From Myxococcota bacterium (GTDB taxonomy: Bacteria; Myxococcota_A; UBA9160; UBA4427): 64,000 nucleotides of DNA. The stretch is taken from assembly GCA_028823175.1 (NCBI GenBank), contig JAPKBZ010000006.1:1-64000 (forward strand). Direction: 5' to 3'. Shown one piece after another: positions 44,456 to 53,086 of the stretch; position 1 is the stretch's first letter, and each line of letters begins with the position of its first letter. Below the pieces are notes generated by a model that saw nothing but the letters and a program-made list of their open reading frames with translations, was not told where the DNA came from and did not search any database. Both the position numbers and the translations under genes were made by a program.

Positions 44456-45427
44456 CTAACGAGCGTTGGCCGCCCGAATCAATTCGGGCAGGATCTCGAG
44501 GGCGTCTCCCTGGATCCCGTAGCGCGCGTGCTGAAAAATCGCGGCGTCCGCGTCCCGATTGATGGCAACGATGGTGCCTGCGGCCGAGCATCCCGCCATG
44601 TGTTGGCTGGCGCCTGAGATTCCTACGGCGATGTAGAGATTCGGACGGGTAATTCGGCCGGTCAAGCCCACCTGGTGGCTCGAGTCCACCCAGCCCTCGT
44701 CGACGATGGGTCGCGAGGCGCCGGGCAGGCCTCCGAGCGCCGCGGCCAGTTGTTCGATCAGCTTGTAATTGTCAGCGCCTCCCAGCCCTCGTCCACCGGA
44801 AACGATGATCTCTGCGTCATCGAGACGCGGCCCATCGAAGCTTGCCTGCTCGACGATCTGGATGCGTTCTTCGACGCTCGAGAGATCGACGGCGAGGGTC
44901 TCAGGGCTTACTGCGTCACCTTCGGCGGGCTCGGGTACGACCGCGTTGGCGATGAAGGAGAGAATGCTGCCGCTGCTGACCTCGTAGATCACCCGGGTAT
45001 CGCCGCCGTAGGCCGAAGCCGTGATCTGGTAATTGTTCGCCACCGCTTCCACCGAAATGCCGTTCATGACGACGGCTTTGCCCAGGCGCCCGGCGACCCG
45101 GGGCGCGACGACTCGGGCCTCGTTGGTCTGGTGAAGGATGAGGGTCCCAGGCGAATGGGTTTCCCAGTAGGCAGCGATGGCCTCTACGCAGGCGTCGCTA
45201 CCGGCGGGGTCGAGTTTGGGGTCCGTCGCATGCTGCAATTTGGCGACGCCGTATTTTCCGGCCAGCTCGGGCGCGCTTTCGGGCAGGGGGCCGAGGACGA
45301 GCCAGGCTAGCTCCGTGCCCAGAGCACTCGCCATGCCTCGGCCGATGTGCAGGACTTCTTCGATGCCCTCGGGCAGGCCGTCTCGGCCGGTGCTCCAAGT
45401 GCAGACAACGATGGCATTTTCCGACAT
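44456..45427 (-). CDS. etfA: Electron transfer flavoprotein alpha subunit
   Basis: A 323-residue ETF-alpha (FixB family). The C-terminal FAD-binding domain contains IIVSGGRGLGGADNY near residue 210, VDEGWVDSSHQVGLTGR, and YIAVGISGASQHMAG followed by INRDADAAIFQHARYGI. It accepts electrons from acyl-CoA dehydrogenases, here probably the 27-29 kb pair, and passes them to an ETF-quinone oxidoreductase not seen in this window. It follows etfB by 21 bp. Confidence 0.95.
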   Translation of the reverse strand: MSENAIVVCTWSTGRDGLPEGIEEVLHIGRGMASALGTELAWLVLGPLPESAPELAGKYGVAKLQHATDPKLDPAGSDACVEAIAAYWETHSPGTLILHQTNEARVVAPRVAGRLGKAVVMNGISVEAVANNYQITASAYGGDTRVIYEVSSGSILSFIANAVVPEPAEGDAVSPETLAVDLSSVEERIQIVEQASFDGPRLDDAEIIVSGGRGLGGADNYKLIEQLAAALGGLPGASRPIVDEGWVDSSHQVGLTGRITRPNLYIAVGISGASQHMAGCSAAGTIVAINRDADAAIFQHARYGIQGDALEILPELIRAANAR

Positions 45428-45448
45428 GGTCGTTCCTTCCCGGTTCGA

Positions 45449-46246
45449 TTAGAGGATGCTGTCCGCTTTGAGTCGCTCGATGAGTTGGTCGGCGACCTCG
45501 CTGGGTTCGCCCTGGATGAATTCGCAATTGCCCTGGACCTCGGGCACGAATTGTCGGGTGAGCATCACTCGGGGTTGGAGCTCCGCCTCTCCCAGGCCCA
45601 AGTCCGCCGGGGTGGTGACCGTGGGCTTGACCCGGCGTGCCTTGACCTTTGCCGAAGCCGTGGGGTAACGGGGATCGCCGATCTCGTTACTGATCGTCAC
45701 TACCGCGGGGCAGGCCACTTCGACCACTTCGTCGCCCTCGGACGTGACCCGGGTGACCCTCAATTTGTCGCCCCTGAGTTCCAGGGCCCGGGCGAGGGTG
45801 ACCACCGGCATTCCGAGGCGCTCGGCCACTAGGGCCGGGACGACACCCTGGTCGTCATCCGAGGCCTGGCGGCCGCAGAGAATGATGTCGGCTCCTCCGG
45901 TTTTCTCGATCTGGGCGGAGAGCAGGGTGGCCACCGCGTGGTAATCGTGCTGCCCGGGATCAATGGGGATGGAGACGATTTCCTGGGCGCCCAGGGCCGC
46001 GGCGTGCTTGAGCATCTTCTCGGGTTCCGGCCCGGCCGACACCACGGTCAGGGTGAAATCCGCTCCGGCGTCGCGCAGTTGCAGGGCAGCCTCGATGGCT
46101 TGCTCGTCGTAGCCGTTCATCAGCCTCGGGATCGCGGTCTGGGTCAGGGTTTTTCCGTCGGGGCCGATTTCGAGACGGCCGGCCACGGCGTAGTTATTGA
46201 CGGCATCCGGGTCCATGACTTCTTTGACGCAGACGGTAATTTTCAT
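45449..46246 (-). CDS. etfB: Electron transfer flavoprotein beta subunit
   Basis: A 265-residue ETF-beta (FixA family). Motifs are KITVCVKEVMDPD, MNGYDEQAIEAALQLRD, ILCGRQASDDDQGVVPALVA and the ETF-beta signature region VTISNEIGDPRYPTASAKVK. It binds AMP and forms the dimer with EtfA. ATG 46246 follows GGGAG; a longer frame upstream lacks family similarity. The leader holds a 16-bp palindrome and 9-bp repeats. Confidence 0.95.
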   Translation of the reverse strand: MKITVCVKEVMDPDAVNNYAVAGRLEIGPDGKTLTQTAIPRLMNGYDEQAIEAALQLRDAGADFTLTVVSAGPEPEKMLKHAAALGAQEIVSIPIDPGQHDYHAVATLLSAQIEKTGGADIILCGRQASDDDQGVVPALVAERLGMPVVTLARALELRGDKLRVTRVTSEGDEVVEVACPAVVTISNEIGDPRYPTASAKVKARRVKPTVTTPADLGLGEAELQPRVMLTRQFVPEVQGNCEFIQGEPSEVADQLIERLKADSIL

Positions 46247-46266
46247 GTTCGGGGCTCCCGTTGGGA

Positions 46267-46282
46267 TGCGGCTCGAGCCGCA
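46267..46282. promoter_or_regulatory. 16-bp perfect palindrome upstream of etfB
   Basis: TGCGGCTCGAGCCGCA is its own reverse complement and ends 21 bp before the etfB start codon (leftward). It may be an operator or the stem of a leader RNA. No regulator is known from sequence. Confidence 0.4.
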
Positions 46283-46302
46283 GAGCCTTGGGTTGAATGC
46301 GG

Positions 46303-46338
46303 GTTGAGGCCGTTGAGGCAGTTGAGGCAGTTGATGAA
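46303..46338. repeat. 9-bp tandem repeats upstream of etfB
   Basis: GTTGAGGCC, GTTGAGGCA, GTTGAGGCA and GTTGATGAA follow each other without gaps: three near-identical units and a decayed fourth. They lie in the 130-bp gap between the small reading frame and etfB. Confidence 0.6.
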
Positions 46339-46376
46339 GGTGAGGTCGGGGAAGAGCCAACCGCTCGCGGCGGGCT

Positions 46377-46559
46377 CTATTTGTTCTCGATCAGGAAGAG
46401 GCTCTCGGCTTCGCACCAGACGGATTTGAAGGGGTAGTCGTTCGGCTTGTGGGTGAGTTCGATCATTTTGTACCAGCGCCAAGGCGGGTCGCCTTCGTCG
46501 TAGTATTCTCCGGTCAACGTCCCCGTGAACTCCTGCCGAGCCGCGTAGTGGCTGCCCAT
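46377..46559 (-). CDS. Small hypothetical protein
   Basis: From ATG 46559 this encodes 60 residues with a Trp/Tyr-rich, amphipathic composition (EYYDEGDPPWRWYKMIEL). An alternative TTG at 46649 overlaps the stop of the upstream gene (TTGA) and would give 90 residues including an Arg/Glu-rich N-terminus. I recognise no family. It lies between the nitronate-monooxygenase-like gene and etfB on the same strand, so it is probably translated from that operon. Confidence 0.5.
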   Translation of the reverse strand: MGSHYAARQEFTGTLTGEYYDEGDPPWRWYKMIELTHKPNDYPFKSVWCEAESLFLIENK

Positions 46560-46645
46560 GACTAGGCCGCCGCCGTCGCATTCGGCCCGCCTTCCGGCTC
46601 GTTCCGGATCCAGGCCCGGCTCGGTGCGCGTTGCGGGCGAGGATG

Positions 46646-47746
46646 TCAATCGGGCAGGCCCACAAGATCGTCGAAGACCCCAAGAGCCTCCTCGACCATA
46701 TTCGAGACGATCTGCCTCGCGGGCAGCATTTCTGTGACGAAGCCCACGCCCTGGCCCGCGGCCTCGGTCATGAGATCCGCTCGCCGTGCATCGTTGGCGC
46801 CCTGGATATAATCCGAGCTGAGAATCATCTGGTAGGGCGAGGTTAGCGGCCGGGGCGCCTCGGGATTCTTCCACTCTTCGGTCCAGGGGCATTTGAGAAC
46901 CCGCATGGTGAAGCCCGAAATTGAGTCCGACCAGACCGTATCGGCGGCGGTGGCTTCGATCAGGCGCTCCTTGATGATCATGTCGATATCCGACTCCCGG
47001 CAGGCGAGCCAGAGCGTTCCGGTCCAGACGCCCGAGGCCCCGAGGCAGAGAGCCGCGGCCAGGTGTCGGCCCGTGGTGATACCGCCCGCCGCAATAATCG
47101 GTGTATCCCCTGCGATGGCCGAGACCTCGGCCACGATCGAGAGGGTTCCCATATCACCGGTGTGGCCCGCCGCATCGAAACCCTGGGCGATGATCGCATC
47201 CACGCCCGCCTCGAGCTGTCGCTTGGCCTGCCGCGTACGGCCGACCAGCCCCCAGACCAGGCTGCCCCTCTCGTGGGCGGCGTCCAAGAGAAAGGCCGGG
47301 CTGCCGAGCCCCGAGGCGATGACGGGCACGCGCTCTTCGAGGACAACCTCGAGCTGGGCCCGACCGAGGGCCTGACTGAGCCCGCCCCACTGGTGGAGGT
47401 CGACGGACTCCTTGGGCATGGGGACGTCGTATTTTTGCATAATCATCTGTTCAAATTCACGATGAGACTCGGGGATCTTGGCGCTGATCTCGTCGAGGCT
47501 CGTCTCAGCGGGCGCGGAGGCCGGCAATACGAGGTCGATGCCAAAGGGCTTGCCGTCGATCCGCTCGCGGATCCACTTGATGTCGGCCTCGATTTCTTCC
47601 GGGGTGTGCATCGCCTCACCGAGAACCGCAAAACCGCCCGAATTGATCACAGCAACTGCAACATCCTTGCAGTGGGTGAAGGAAACGATGGGGAACTCGA
47701 CGCCGAGCTGATCGCAGAGTTTTGTGTGAAGCGGATCCTGGGTCAT
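46646..47746 (-). CDS. Nitronate monooxygenase / 2-nitropropane dioxygenase family protein
   Basis: A 366-residue FMN-dependent TIM-barrel protein. The active-site His lies in AQGFDAAGHTGDMGT, and the FMN-phosphate motif is IIAAGGITTGRHLAAALCLG followed by ASGVWTGT. The family includes nitronate monooxygenases and NAD(P)H:quinone or enoyl reductases, so the reaction in this pathway is open. ATG 47746 has GGAG upstream. It is the first gene of the leftward operon that ends with the thiolase, and is divergent from acxA. Confidence 0.87.
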   Translation of the reverse strand: MTQDPLHTKLCDQLGVEFPIVSFTHCKDVAVAVINSGGFAVLGEAMHTPEEIEADIKWIRERIDGKPFGIDLVLPASAPAETSLDEISAKIPESHREFEQMIMQKYDVPMPKESVDLHQWGGLSQALGRAQLEVVLEERVPVIASGLGSPAFLLDAAHERGSLVWGLVGRTRQAKRQLEAGVDAIIAQGFDAAGHTGDMGTLSIVAEVSAIAGDTPIIAAGGITTGRHLAAALCLGASGVWTGTLWLACRESDIDMIIKERLIEATAADTVWSDSISGFTMRVLKCPWTEEWKNPEAPRPLTSPYQMILSSDYIQGANDARRADLMTEAAGQGVGFVTEMLPARQIVSNMVEEALGVFDDLVGLPD

Positions 47747-48067
47747 TTCGGGGGCTCCTGGGGGGTGCTGGCCCTTTTGGGGCTTCGGGTAGGGGTGCGT
47801 GTCCGCCGGGATATGCGTTTGCGGCGTGGCGCCGACGGTGCCAGATTCGATACATTACTGCAACGCGTTCTAGCTTAGCTCCAGCACGGGGAATTCGGAA
47901 GGTATCGAATGCCCCGGAAAGTCATTTTTCAATCGATTTGCCCGGACTTCCTTCAAGGGCCGCGTGGGTAGACGAGCGAGAAGCCGGAAGACGCGCCGCC
48001 CACCGGGCGGCGTTCGAGCTAGGAACCCAAGTCAAACCCGAGTTCTTCAAGGAGGCAGAGTCTCTCG
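47747..48067. other. Divergent promoter region between the NMO-like and acx operons
   Basis: A 321-bp spacer carrying the KstR-like site at 47859-47872. No protein-coding potential was recognised in it. The site is about 113 bp from the NMO start and 195 bp from acxA, so it could control either or both. Confidence 0.5.
47859..47872. promoter_or_regulatory. KstR-like TetR-family operator candidate
   Basis: TGCAACGCGTTCTA fits the consensus TNNAACNNGTTNNA, published for the mycobacterial cholesterol repressor KstR (from memory), at all eight fixed positions. The core AACGCGTT is a perfect palindrome. It stands in the divergent promoter region of two catabolic operons. No tetR gene is visible in the window. 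Many TetR repressors of acyl-CoA genes bind similar AAC-NN-GTT sites, so the exact regulator is unknown. Confidence 0.5.
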
Positions 48068-50212
48068 ATGTCCCGCTATCTAGTTGCCTGCGACGCTGGC
48101 GGCACCATGACCGACGTGATTATCGTGGACGAGGAAGGCCGGAGCGTGATCGGCAAGGCCCCCACCTCGCCCCAGGACGAAAGCATCGGCTACATGGAGT
48201 CCTTCTGGGAAGCCCTTGAGTTCATGGGGATCTCCAAGGAGGACGGCCAGAACTTCGGTGCCTCGGTGGAGACCGCCATCTACACCGGTACCTCGATGTT
48301 GAACACCGTGATCAACATGAGCGGCTACAAGACGGGCATTCTGGTGACCCGGGGGTTCGAGGACATCATTTCCCAGGGGCGAGGCTCCCAGACCTTCATC
48401 GGTGCGCAGTGGTCAGAGATCACGCACATGCAGTACCGCAGGCATCGTACCCCGCTGGTGCCGAGTCAATTGGCCCGGGGTGTGACCGAGCGGATCGACA
48501 TGTTCGGGACCCCCGTGATTCCTATGTACGAGCATGAAGTGCGCCAGGGTGCTCGGGAATTGATCGAGGATGAGAAGGTCGAGGCCATCGCCATCATCTT
48601 TCTTCAGTCCTTCGTGAACCCCGCCCATGAAAACCGCGCGGCGGAGATTTGCCACGAAGTCATGGAGGAATTGGGCCAGGAGGTGGTGCTGGAGGTCTCC
48701 AATAAGGTGGCGCCCACGACCCGGGAGATTTCCCGGGCCAACGCCACGGTGGTGCAGGCCTACGCGTCGGATCCCGCTCGGAAGCAGCTCTACCGCATTG
48801 AGGAAGAACTCTCGAAGACCGGTTATGCCCACAGCCTGAAGACGGTGCTGGGCTATGGAGGGATTACGAATATCCGGTATCCCCGGCTCTTCGAGGCCGC
48901 CATGTCGGGTCCCGTCGGGGGTCTGATGGGCGCCAAATATCTCTCGAGCGTGATCGGCGAAGAAAATATCGTCTGCAGCGATGTGGGGGGAACGTCCTTC
49001 GACGCCGGGACCATTACGGCGGGAGTTCTGCCCATTGACCGCGAGCCTGGCTTCCAGGGCATGTACGTCAACGTCCCGATGCTTGGAATTACGTCCATCG
49101 GCGCGGGGACGGGCACCTATATTCGGGTCGATCCCCAGACCAACCGGATCAAGCTTGGCCCCGATTCTGCGGGCGGGACGCCCGGGCCGACCTTTATGGA
49201 GGCGGGCAACACGACGCCCACCATCAACGACGTCAACCTGCTTCTTGGGATTCTCTCCGAGACCAATTACCTGGGCGGCAAGGTCAAGATCAACAAGGAC
49301 GTCTCCTACAAGTTCTTCAAGGAGAAGGTCGCCGATCCCCTGGGCATGGACGTCTACACTGCCGCAGAGACCTGCCTTGAGTTGCTCAACGTGATGATGC
49401 GTGAGCACCTCGTCAACAGTCTCATGGTGGGCCACGACCTGCGCGAGTATGTCTTGCTCGGCTACGGGGGAGGGGGCCCGCTCCATCTTCTCGGCTACGC
49501 GGGCGATTTTCCGTGGAAGGCTGTCTGCACGGTTCCCCATGCGGGCGGGTTCTCGGCCTGGGGCGGTGCCTGCATGGATTACTCCCATCGCCGCCACAAG
49601 AGCGTGGGGGCGGTCGTCACCCCGGATCTCGACGATGCCACCAAGCTGCAATACCTGCAGCCGGTTACGTCGGCGTGGAACGAACTCGAAGCCGAATTGC
49701 GCGAAGAGTTGAAGGTCGAGGGCTTCGACCCGGATCAGGTCTCGATCTCTCGAGTGGTCTACATGAAATACTACGGCCAACTCGACGATGTCGAGGTCGA
49801 CTCTCCGGTGGCCAGCCTGGACACTCTTGAGGATATGAACTCCTTGATCACTACGTTCGAGGACCTCTACGCCAAGATGTTCACCATGGCGGCCCGTCCC
49901 GATGTGGGCGCCTACCACATCACCGAGGTCTGCGTGATCGCCAAGGTGGCCACGGTCAAGCCCAAGCTTCGTAAGTTCGAGCTCGCGGATAAGAAGCCGG
50001 CGGAAGAGGCCTATAAGTGCTCACGGCCGGTCTATATGCGCGGTGCCTGGCAGGATGCCGACATTTGGGAGATGGAGAAGTTGGTGCCGGGTAACGAGAT
50101 CGACGGCTTGGCGGTTATCGAAGCTTCTAATACAACTCTGCTCGTTCCGCCGGAATGGCACGTGCGCATCGACGCCCACGATATCTACTGGATCACGAGG
50201 AAGGATTCGTAA
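48068..50212 (+). CDS. acxA: Acetone carboxylase-type beta subunit (HyuA/AcxA family)
   Basis: A 714-residue protein of the hydantoinase A/acetone carboxylase family (AcxA is about 717). The N-terminal ATPase fold starts LVACDAGGTMTDVIIVDEEG, and the second phosphate motif is VCSDVGGTSFDAGTI near residue 305. It also has GYGGGGPLHLLGYA near 466. In acetone carboxylase this subunit hydrolyses ATP to phosphorylate acetone and bicarbonate. AGGAGG precedes ATG 48068 by about 12 bases. Its stop overlaps the acxB ATG (TAATG). An acetophenone-carboxylase-like ketone substrate is an alternative. Confidence 0.9.
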   Translation: MSRYLVACDAGGTMTDVIIVDEEGRSVIGKAPTSPQDESIGYMESFWEALEFMGISKEDGQNFGASVETAIYTGTSMLNTVINMSGYKTGILVTRGFEDIISQGRGSQTFIGAQWSEITHMQYRRHRTPLVPSQLARGVTERIDMFGTPVIPMYEHEVRQGARELIEDEKVEAIAIIFLQSFVNPAHENRAAEICHEVMEELGQEVVLEVSNKVAPTTREISRANATVVQAYASDPARKQLYRIEEELSKTGYAHSLKTVLGYGGITNIRYPRLFEAAMSGPVGGLMGAKYLSSVIGEENIVCSDVGGTSFDAGTITAGVLPIDREPGFQGMYVNVPMLGITSIGAGTGTYIRVDPQTNRIKLGPDSAGGTPGPTFMEAGNTTPTINDVNLLLGILSETNYLGGKVKINKDVSYKFFKEKVADPLGMDVYTAAETCLELLNVMMREHLVNSLMVGHDLREYVLLGYGGGGPLHLLGYAGDFPWKAVCTVPHAGGFSAWGGACMDYSHRRHKSVGAVVTPDLDDATKLQYLQPVTSAWNELEAELREELKVEGFDPDQVSISRVVYMKYYGQLDDVEVDSPVASLDTLEDMNSLITTFEDLYAKMFTMAARPDVGAYHITEVCVIAKVATVKPKLRKFELADKKPAEEAYKCSRPVYMRGAWQDADIWEMEKLVPGNEIDGLAVIEASNTTLLVPPEWHVRIDAHDIYWITRKDS

Positions 50213-52401
50213 TGGCGCTCTCGCTTCGCGAACGAACCCAGGCCCACGAAGACGCCTTCAAGGCGACCGGATGCCTCTTTGGGCTCGAGACACTTGTCTG
50301 TAAGGAAACCGATCCGGGAGGCTACGAAGCCGTCTGGCATATTCTTTCAAATCTCTGCAATGCGGCCTGGGCGGTGGGTTGCAAGGTCTCCTCCTCACCG
50401 ATTGCGGCCGAGGGTGGCGATGCGCTCTGGGGCCTGCACACGGCGACGGGCGAGGCTATCTGCATCTCCCGGGGCATTTCCGCTCATGCCGGCTTGCTCT
50501 CCGACATGATCAAGAATTTCATTGCGCTGGGATACGAGGATAACCCCGGGTTCAAGCCCGGCGATATCTTCGAGAACAACGACCCTCATTACGGCGGCAT
50601 CCACTCTCCCGACTTCGATATGTGCATGCCCCTTTTTTATGACGGGGAATTGATCGCCTGGGCCTCCTGCGTCAGCCACGTTTCCGATGCGGGCTCGGTG
50701 ACGCCGGGCTCGATTGGTTTCTTGAACCCCGATTGCTACTCGGATGGCTTGGCGATTTCCATGGAGAGGGTGGGAGAGGGAAATCGTTTTTACCCCTGGT
50801 ATGAACTGCGGATTCGCTCGCGTACGCGAACCCCGGATTTCGTGATGGGTGATGCCCGCGGTCGTCTCGCCGGTTGTTTGACTATCCGCGATCGACTCGA
50901 AGAGGTCATCGAGAAATACGGGCTCGACTTCATCACCGATGCGAGCAAGGAGTACATCGAGGACAGCCGCCGCTACGCGGTGGGGCGGGTCAAGACCCAG
51001 ACGGTGCCCGGTCGGGTGAGGAAATCCCAGTTCAAGGATCTGGCCATGAAGGGCAAGAGGGTTCTTCTTGCCAAGCAGGACCTGGACTGCGCATTCAACC
51101 TACCCATGGAACTCACCATTAACGCCGACGCGAGCGTGGATCTCTCGCTCCAGGGGGCCAGCGGCACCGTTCCCTTCGGTGAGAATATCAGCCCGACGGC
51201 GCTGAAATCGGGCCTCATGATGGGGTATTCGCACATCGTCGGTTTCGATATGTTCAACTCCGGCCCGATTTCGGCCTGGAATGTCGAAATGCCTCCCGCG
51301 GGCTCATGGGCGAATCCCTTCGAGAAGAATTACGAAGCGGCCTCGGGTGTTGCTTGGGCGCCCGCAGTGACCTGGGTGAGCAACCTTTACGAAGTTTTCG
51401 GTCGTCTCTTTCAGATGCGAGGGTTCGTCGAGGAAATGGCGGCGGGGGCGGGCACGATCATGACCGCCGAATTCTCGGGCATCAACCAGACGGGGATGTA
51501 TCTCACGGGTCTGACCCTCGAGCAGGCCAGCCAAGGCTCTCCTGCCCGGGGCTATAGCGACGGCGAGAACAGCGCCTGGTGCATCTACACCCCCGAGGCC
51601 GATTTCGGCAACGCCGAAATCTCAGAGCTCTACTATCCGATTCTCTTCCTCGGCCGCAACGTGGCCCCGAATTCCGGAGGCTATGGCCAATTCCGGGGGG
51701 GGCTCGGGCATACGGCAGTCTGGATGGTGTACAACACCCCCGGCCTGGAATACCAGTGCGGGGATGCCGGAATGCGCTCGAAGATGGTGGCCAACCACGG
51801 GATGTACGGGGCCTACCCCGTAGTGCCCGACAGGCCGGCCTATGGGCACAAGACCAATGTCAAGCAGCTCATCGAAGAGCAGAAGCCGTTGATCCACGGC
51901 CGGGGCGATCCTGAAAGCCCGCTGATCGCTTCCTTGATCGAGGCGGAGGTGGTGGAGGACAACGCGATAGCGCCCTTCGTCACCCCTGAGCCGCTGCAGG
52001 ACTACGATATCATCGTGCACCCCATCGCAGGGGCTCAGGCCATGGGGGACCCGATTACTCGCGATGTCGCCTCGGTGGAACGGGACCTCAACGAGGGTTG
52101 GACGACGACGCGGGTGGCCAGTGAGATCCACGGCGTCGTGGCGGACAAGCCCAACGGGGCCTTCGTGGTCGACTCGGCTGCGACGGATGCCAAACGATCC
52201 GAGATTCGTGCAGCGCGCAAGGCTCGGGCCGTCCCCTTCAAGGATTGGTGGCTCGAGGAGCGTGAGAAGGTGAAGGCCGAGGAGAATATGGACCCGGCGA
52301 TTCTCACCATGTGGTCGACCTGCATGGAATTCTCCCCTAAATACGGGGAAGAGTTGCTGGCGTTCTGGGCGCTCCCCGAGGATTTTACTTTCTCGGGCTG
52401 A
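50212..52401 (+). CDS. acxB: Acetone carboxylase-type alpha subunit (HyuB/AcxB family)
   Basis: A 729-residue HyuB-family protein. In acetone carboxylase the alpha subunit holds the Mn site where the phosphorylated intermediates join to give acetoacetate. A metal-ligand pattern is visible as H131-x-x-D134 in GGIHSPDF, after PGDIFENNDPHY. An upstream Glu in AAEGGDALW may be the third ligand. The start is ATG 50212, overlapping the acxA stop by one base. A frame from 50155 would run inside acxA and is rejected. Length is close to the family's 770. Confidence 0.9.
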   Translation: MALSLRERTQAHEDAFKATGCLFGLETLVCKETDPGGYEAVWHILSNLCNAAWAVGCKVSSSPIAAEGGDALWGLHTATGEAICISRGISAHAGLLSDMIKNFIALGYEDNPGFKPGDIFENNDPHYGGIHSPDFDMCMPLFYDGELIAWASCVSHVSDAGSVTPGSIGFLNPDCYSDGLAISMERVGEGNRFYPWYELRIRSRTRTPDFVMGDARGRLAGCLTIRDRLEEVIEKYGLDFITDASKEYIEDSRRYAVGRVKTQTVPGRVRKSQFKDLAMKGKRVLLAKQDLDCAFNLPMELTINADASVDLSLQGASGTVPFGENISPTALKSGLMMGYSHIVGFDMFNSGPISAWNVEMPPAGSWANPFEKNYEAASGVAWAPAVTWVSNLYEVFGRLFQMRGFVEEMAAGAGTIMTAEFSGINQTGMYLTGLTLEQASQGSPARGYSDGENSAWCIYTPEADFGNAEISELYYPILFLGRNVAPNSGGYGQFRGGLGHTAVWMVYNTPGLEYQCGDAGMRSKMVANHGMYGAYPVVPDRPAYGHKTNVKQLIEEQKPLIHGRGDPESPLIASLIEAEVVEDNAIAPFVTPEPLQDYDIIVHPIAGAQAMGDPITRDVASVERDLNEGWTTTRVASEIHGVVADKPNGAFVVDSAATDAKRSEIRAARKARAVPFKDWWLEEREKVKAEENMDPAILTMWSTCMEFSPKYGEELLAFWALPEDFTFSG

Positions 52402-52524
52402 TGCCGAGAGATCAGGGATTCCTTGCTGGGATCGCTGGCTCGTTCGCCTGGGGCACCCGGGAAGACAAAGAGCGAACAGATAGAATCAAGCGTTGAAAGA
52501 TGAGCCGAGAGGAGTTGAAGAGGC

Positions 52525-53067
52525 ATGGCTGAATTCGACAAGGCCGATATCGAAAAATTGATCGACGGTGTGCTTCCGTGGCCCGCGACCCAGGACATGT
52601 TGAAAAGTCCGAAGGATACCGACCGCTTCGACAAATATGTCGAAATCATGCAGGCTCGGGTCGACTTCAAGGATCCCATCCTCCTGCCCCTGACGCCGAT
52701 GCTCTTCATCGTCGCCGCCGACGGTGAGCGGGTGGTCAAATGCCGCTGCGGCCACTCCTTTGGTGACTATCGGGCCAACTGGAAATTGTCTTCGCTGATC
52801 CACGTTCGGGACGACGAAGCTTCGATCTCCGAGATCTACAGGGGCCGGGAGATGCCGGATCCCGCCTGGGTCCAGATCCGCGAATATATTTGCGGAGGCT
52901 GTGGGTCTCAGTTGGAGGTGGAAGCCGTTCCCCGAGGCTGCCCGCCGGATTTCGATTTCCTCCCCGATCTCGACACTTTCTACGGCGAATGGTTGGGCCG
53001 GCCGCTGCCCGATACGTTCAGTTTCGAGGATAAGACCCTCGAAAAGATCGCCGAGTGGTCGAGCTAG
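52525..53067 (+). CDS. acxC: Acetone carboxylase gamma subunit
   Basis: A 180-residue small subunit with a zinc-ligand set: C73RC75GH near the middle (KCRCGHSFGDYR) and C123GGC126 (YICGGCGSQLE). Its length and motifs match AcxC (about 170). The three-gene order beta-alpha-gamma is that of Xanthobacter-type acetone carboxylase. It shows that this is a full acetone-carboxylase-type enzyme, not merely a hydantoinase or oxoprolinase. It lies 123 bp after acxB with its own AGGAG-type site. Confidence 0.9.
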   Translation: MAEFDKADIEKLIDGVLPWPATQDMLKSPKDTDRFDKYVEIMQARVDFKDPILLPLTPMLFIVAADGERVVKCRCGHSFGDYRANWKLSSLIHVRDDEASISEIYRGREMPDPAWVQIREYICGGCGSQLEVEAVPRGCPPDFDFLPDLDTFYGEWLGRPLPDTFSFEDKTLEKIAEWSS

Positions 53068-53086
53068 AACGCGCGGTGAGAAGTCG

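Noticed and set aside
48413-49918. 501-residue reading frame antisense to acxA
   Set aside because: His/Arg-rich translation without domain features; acxA on the plus strand has all family motifs.
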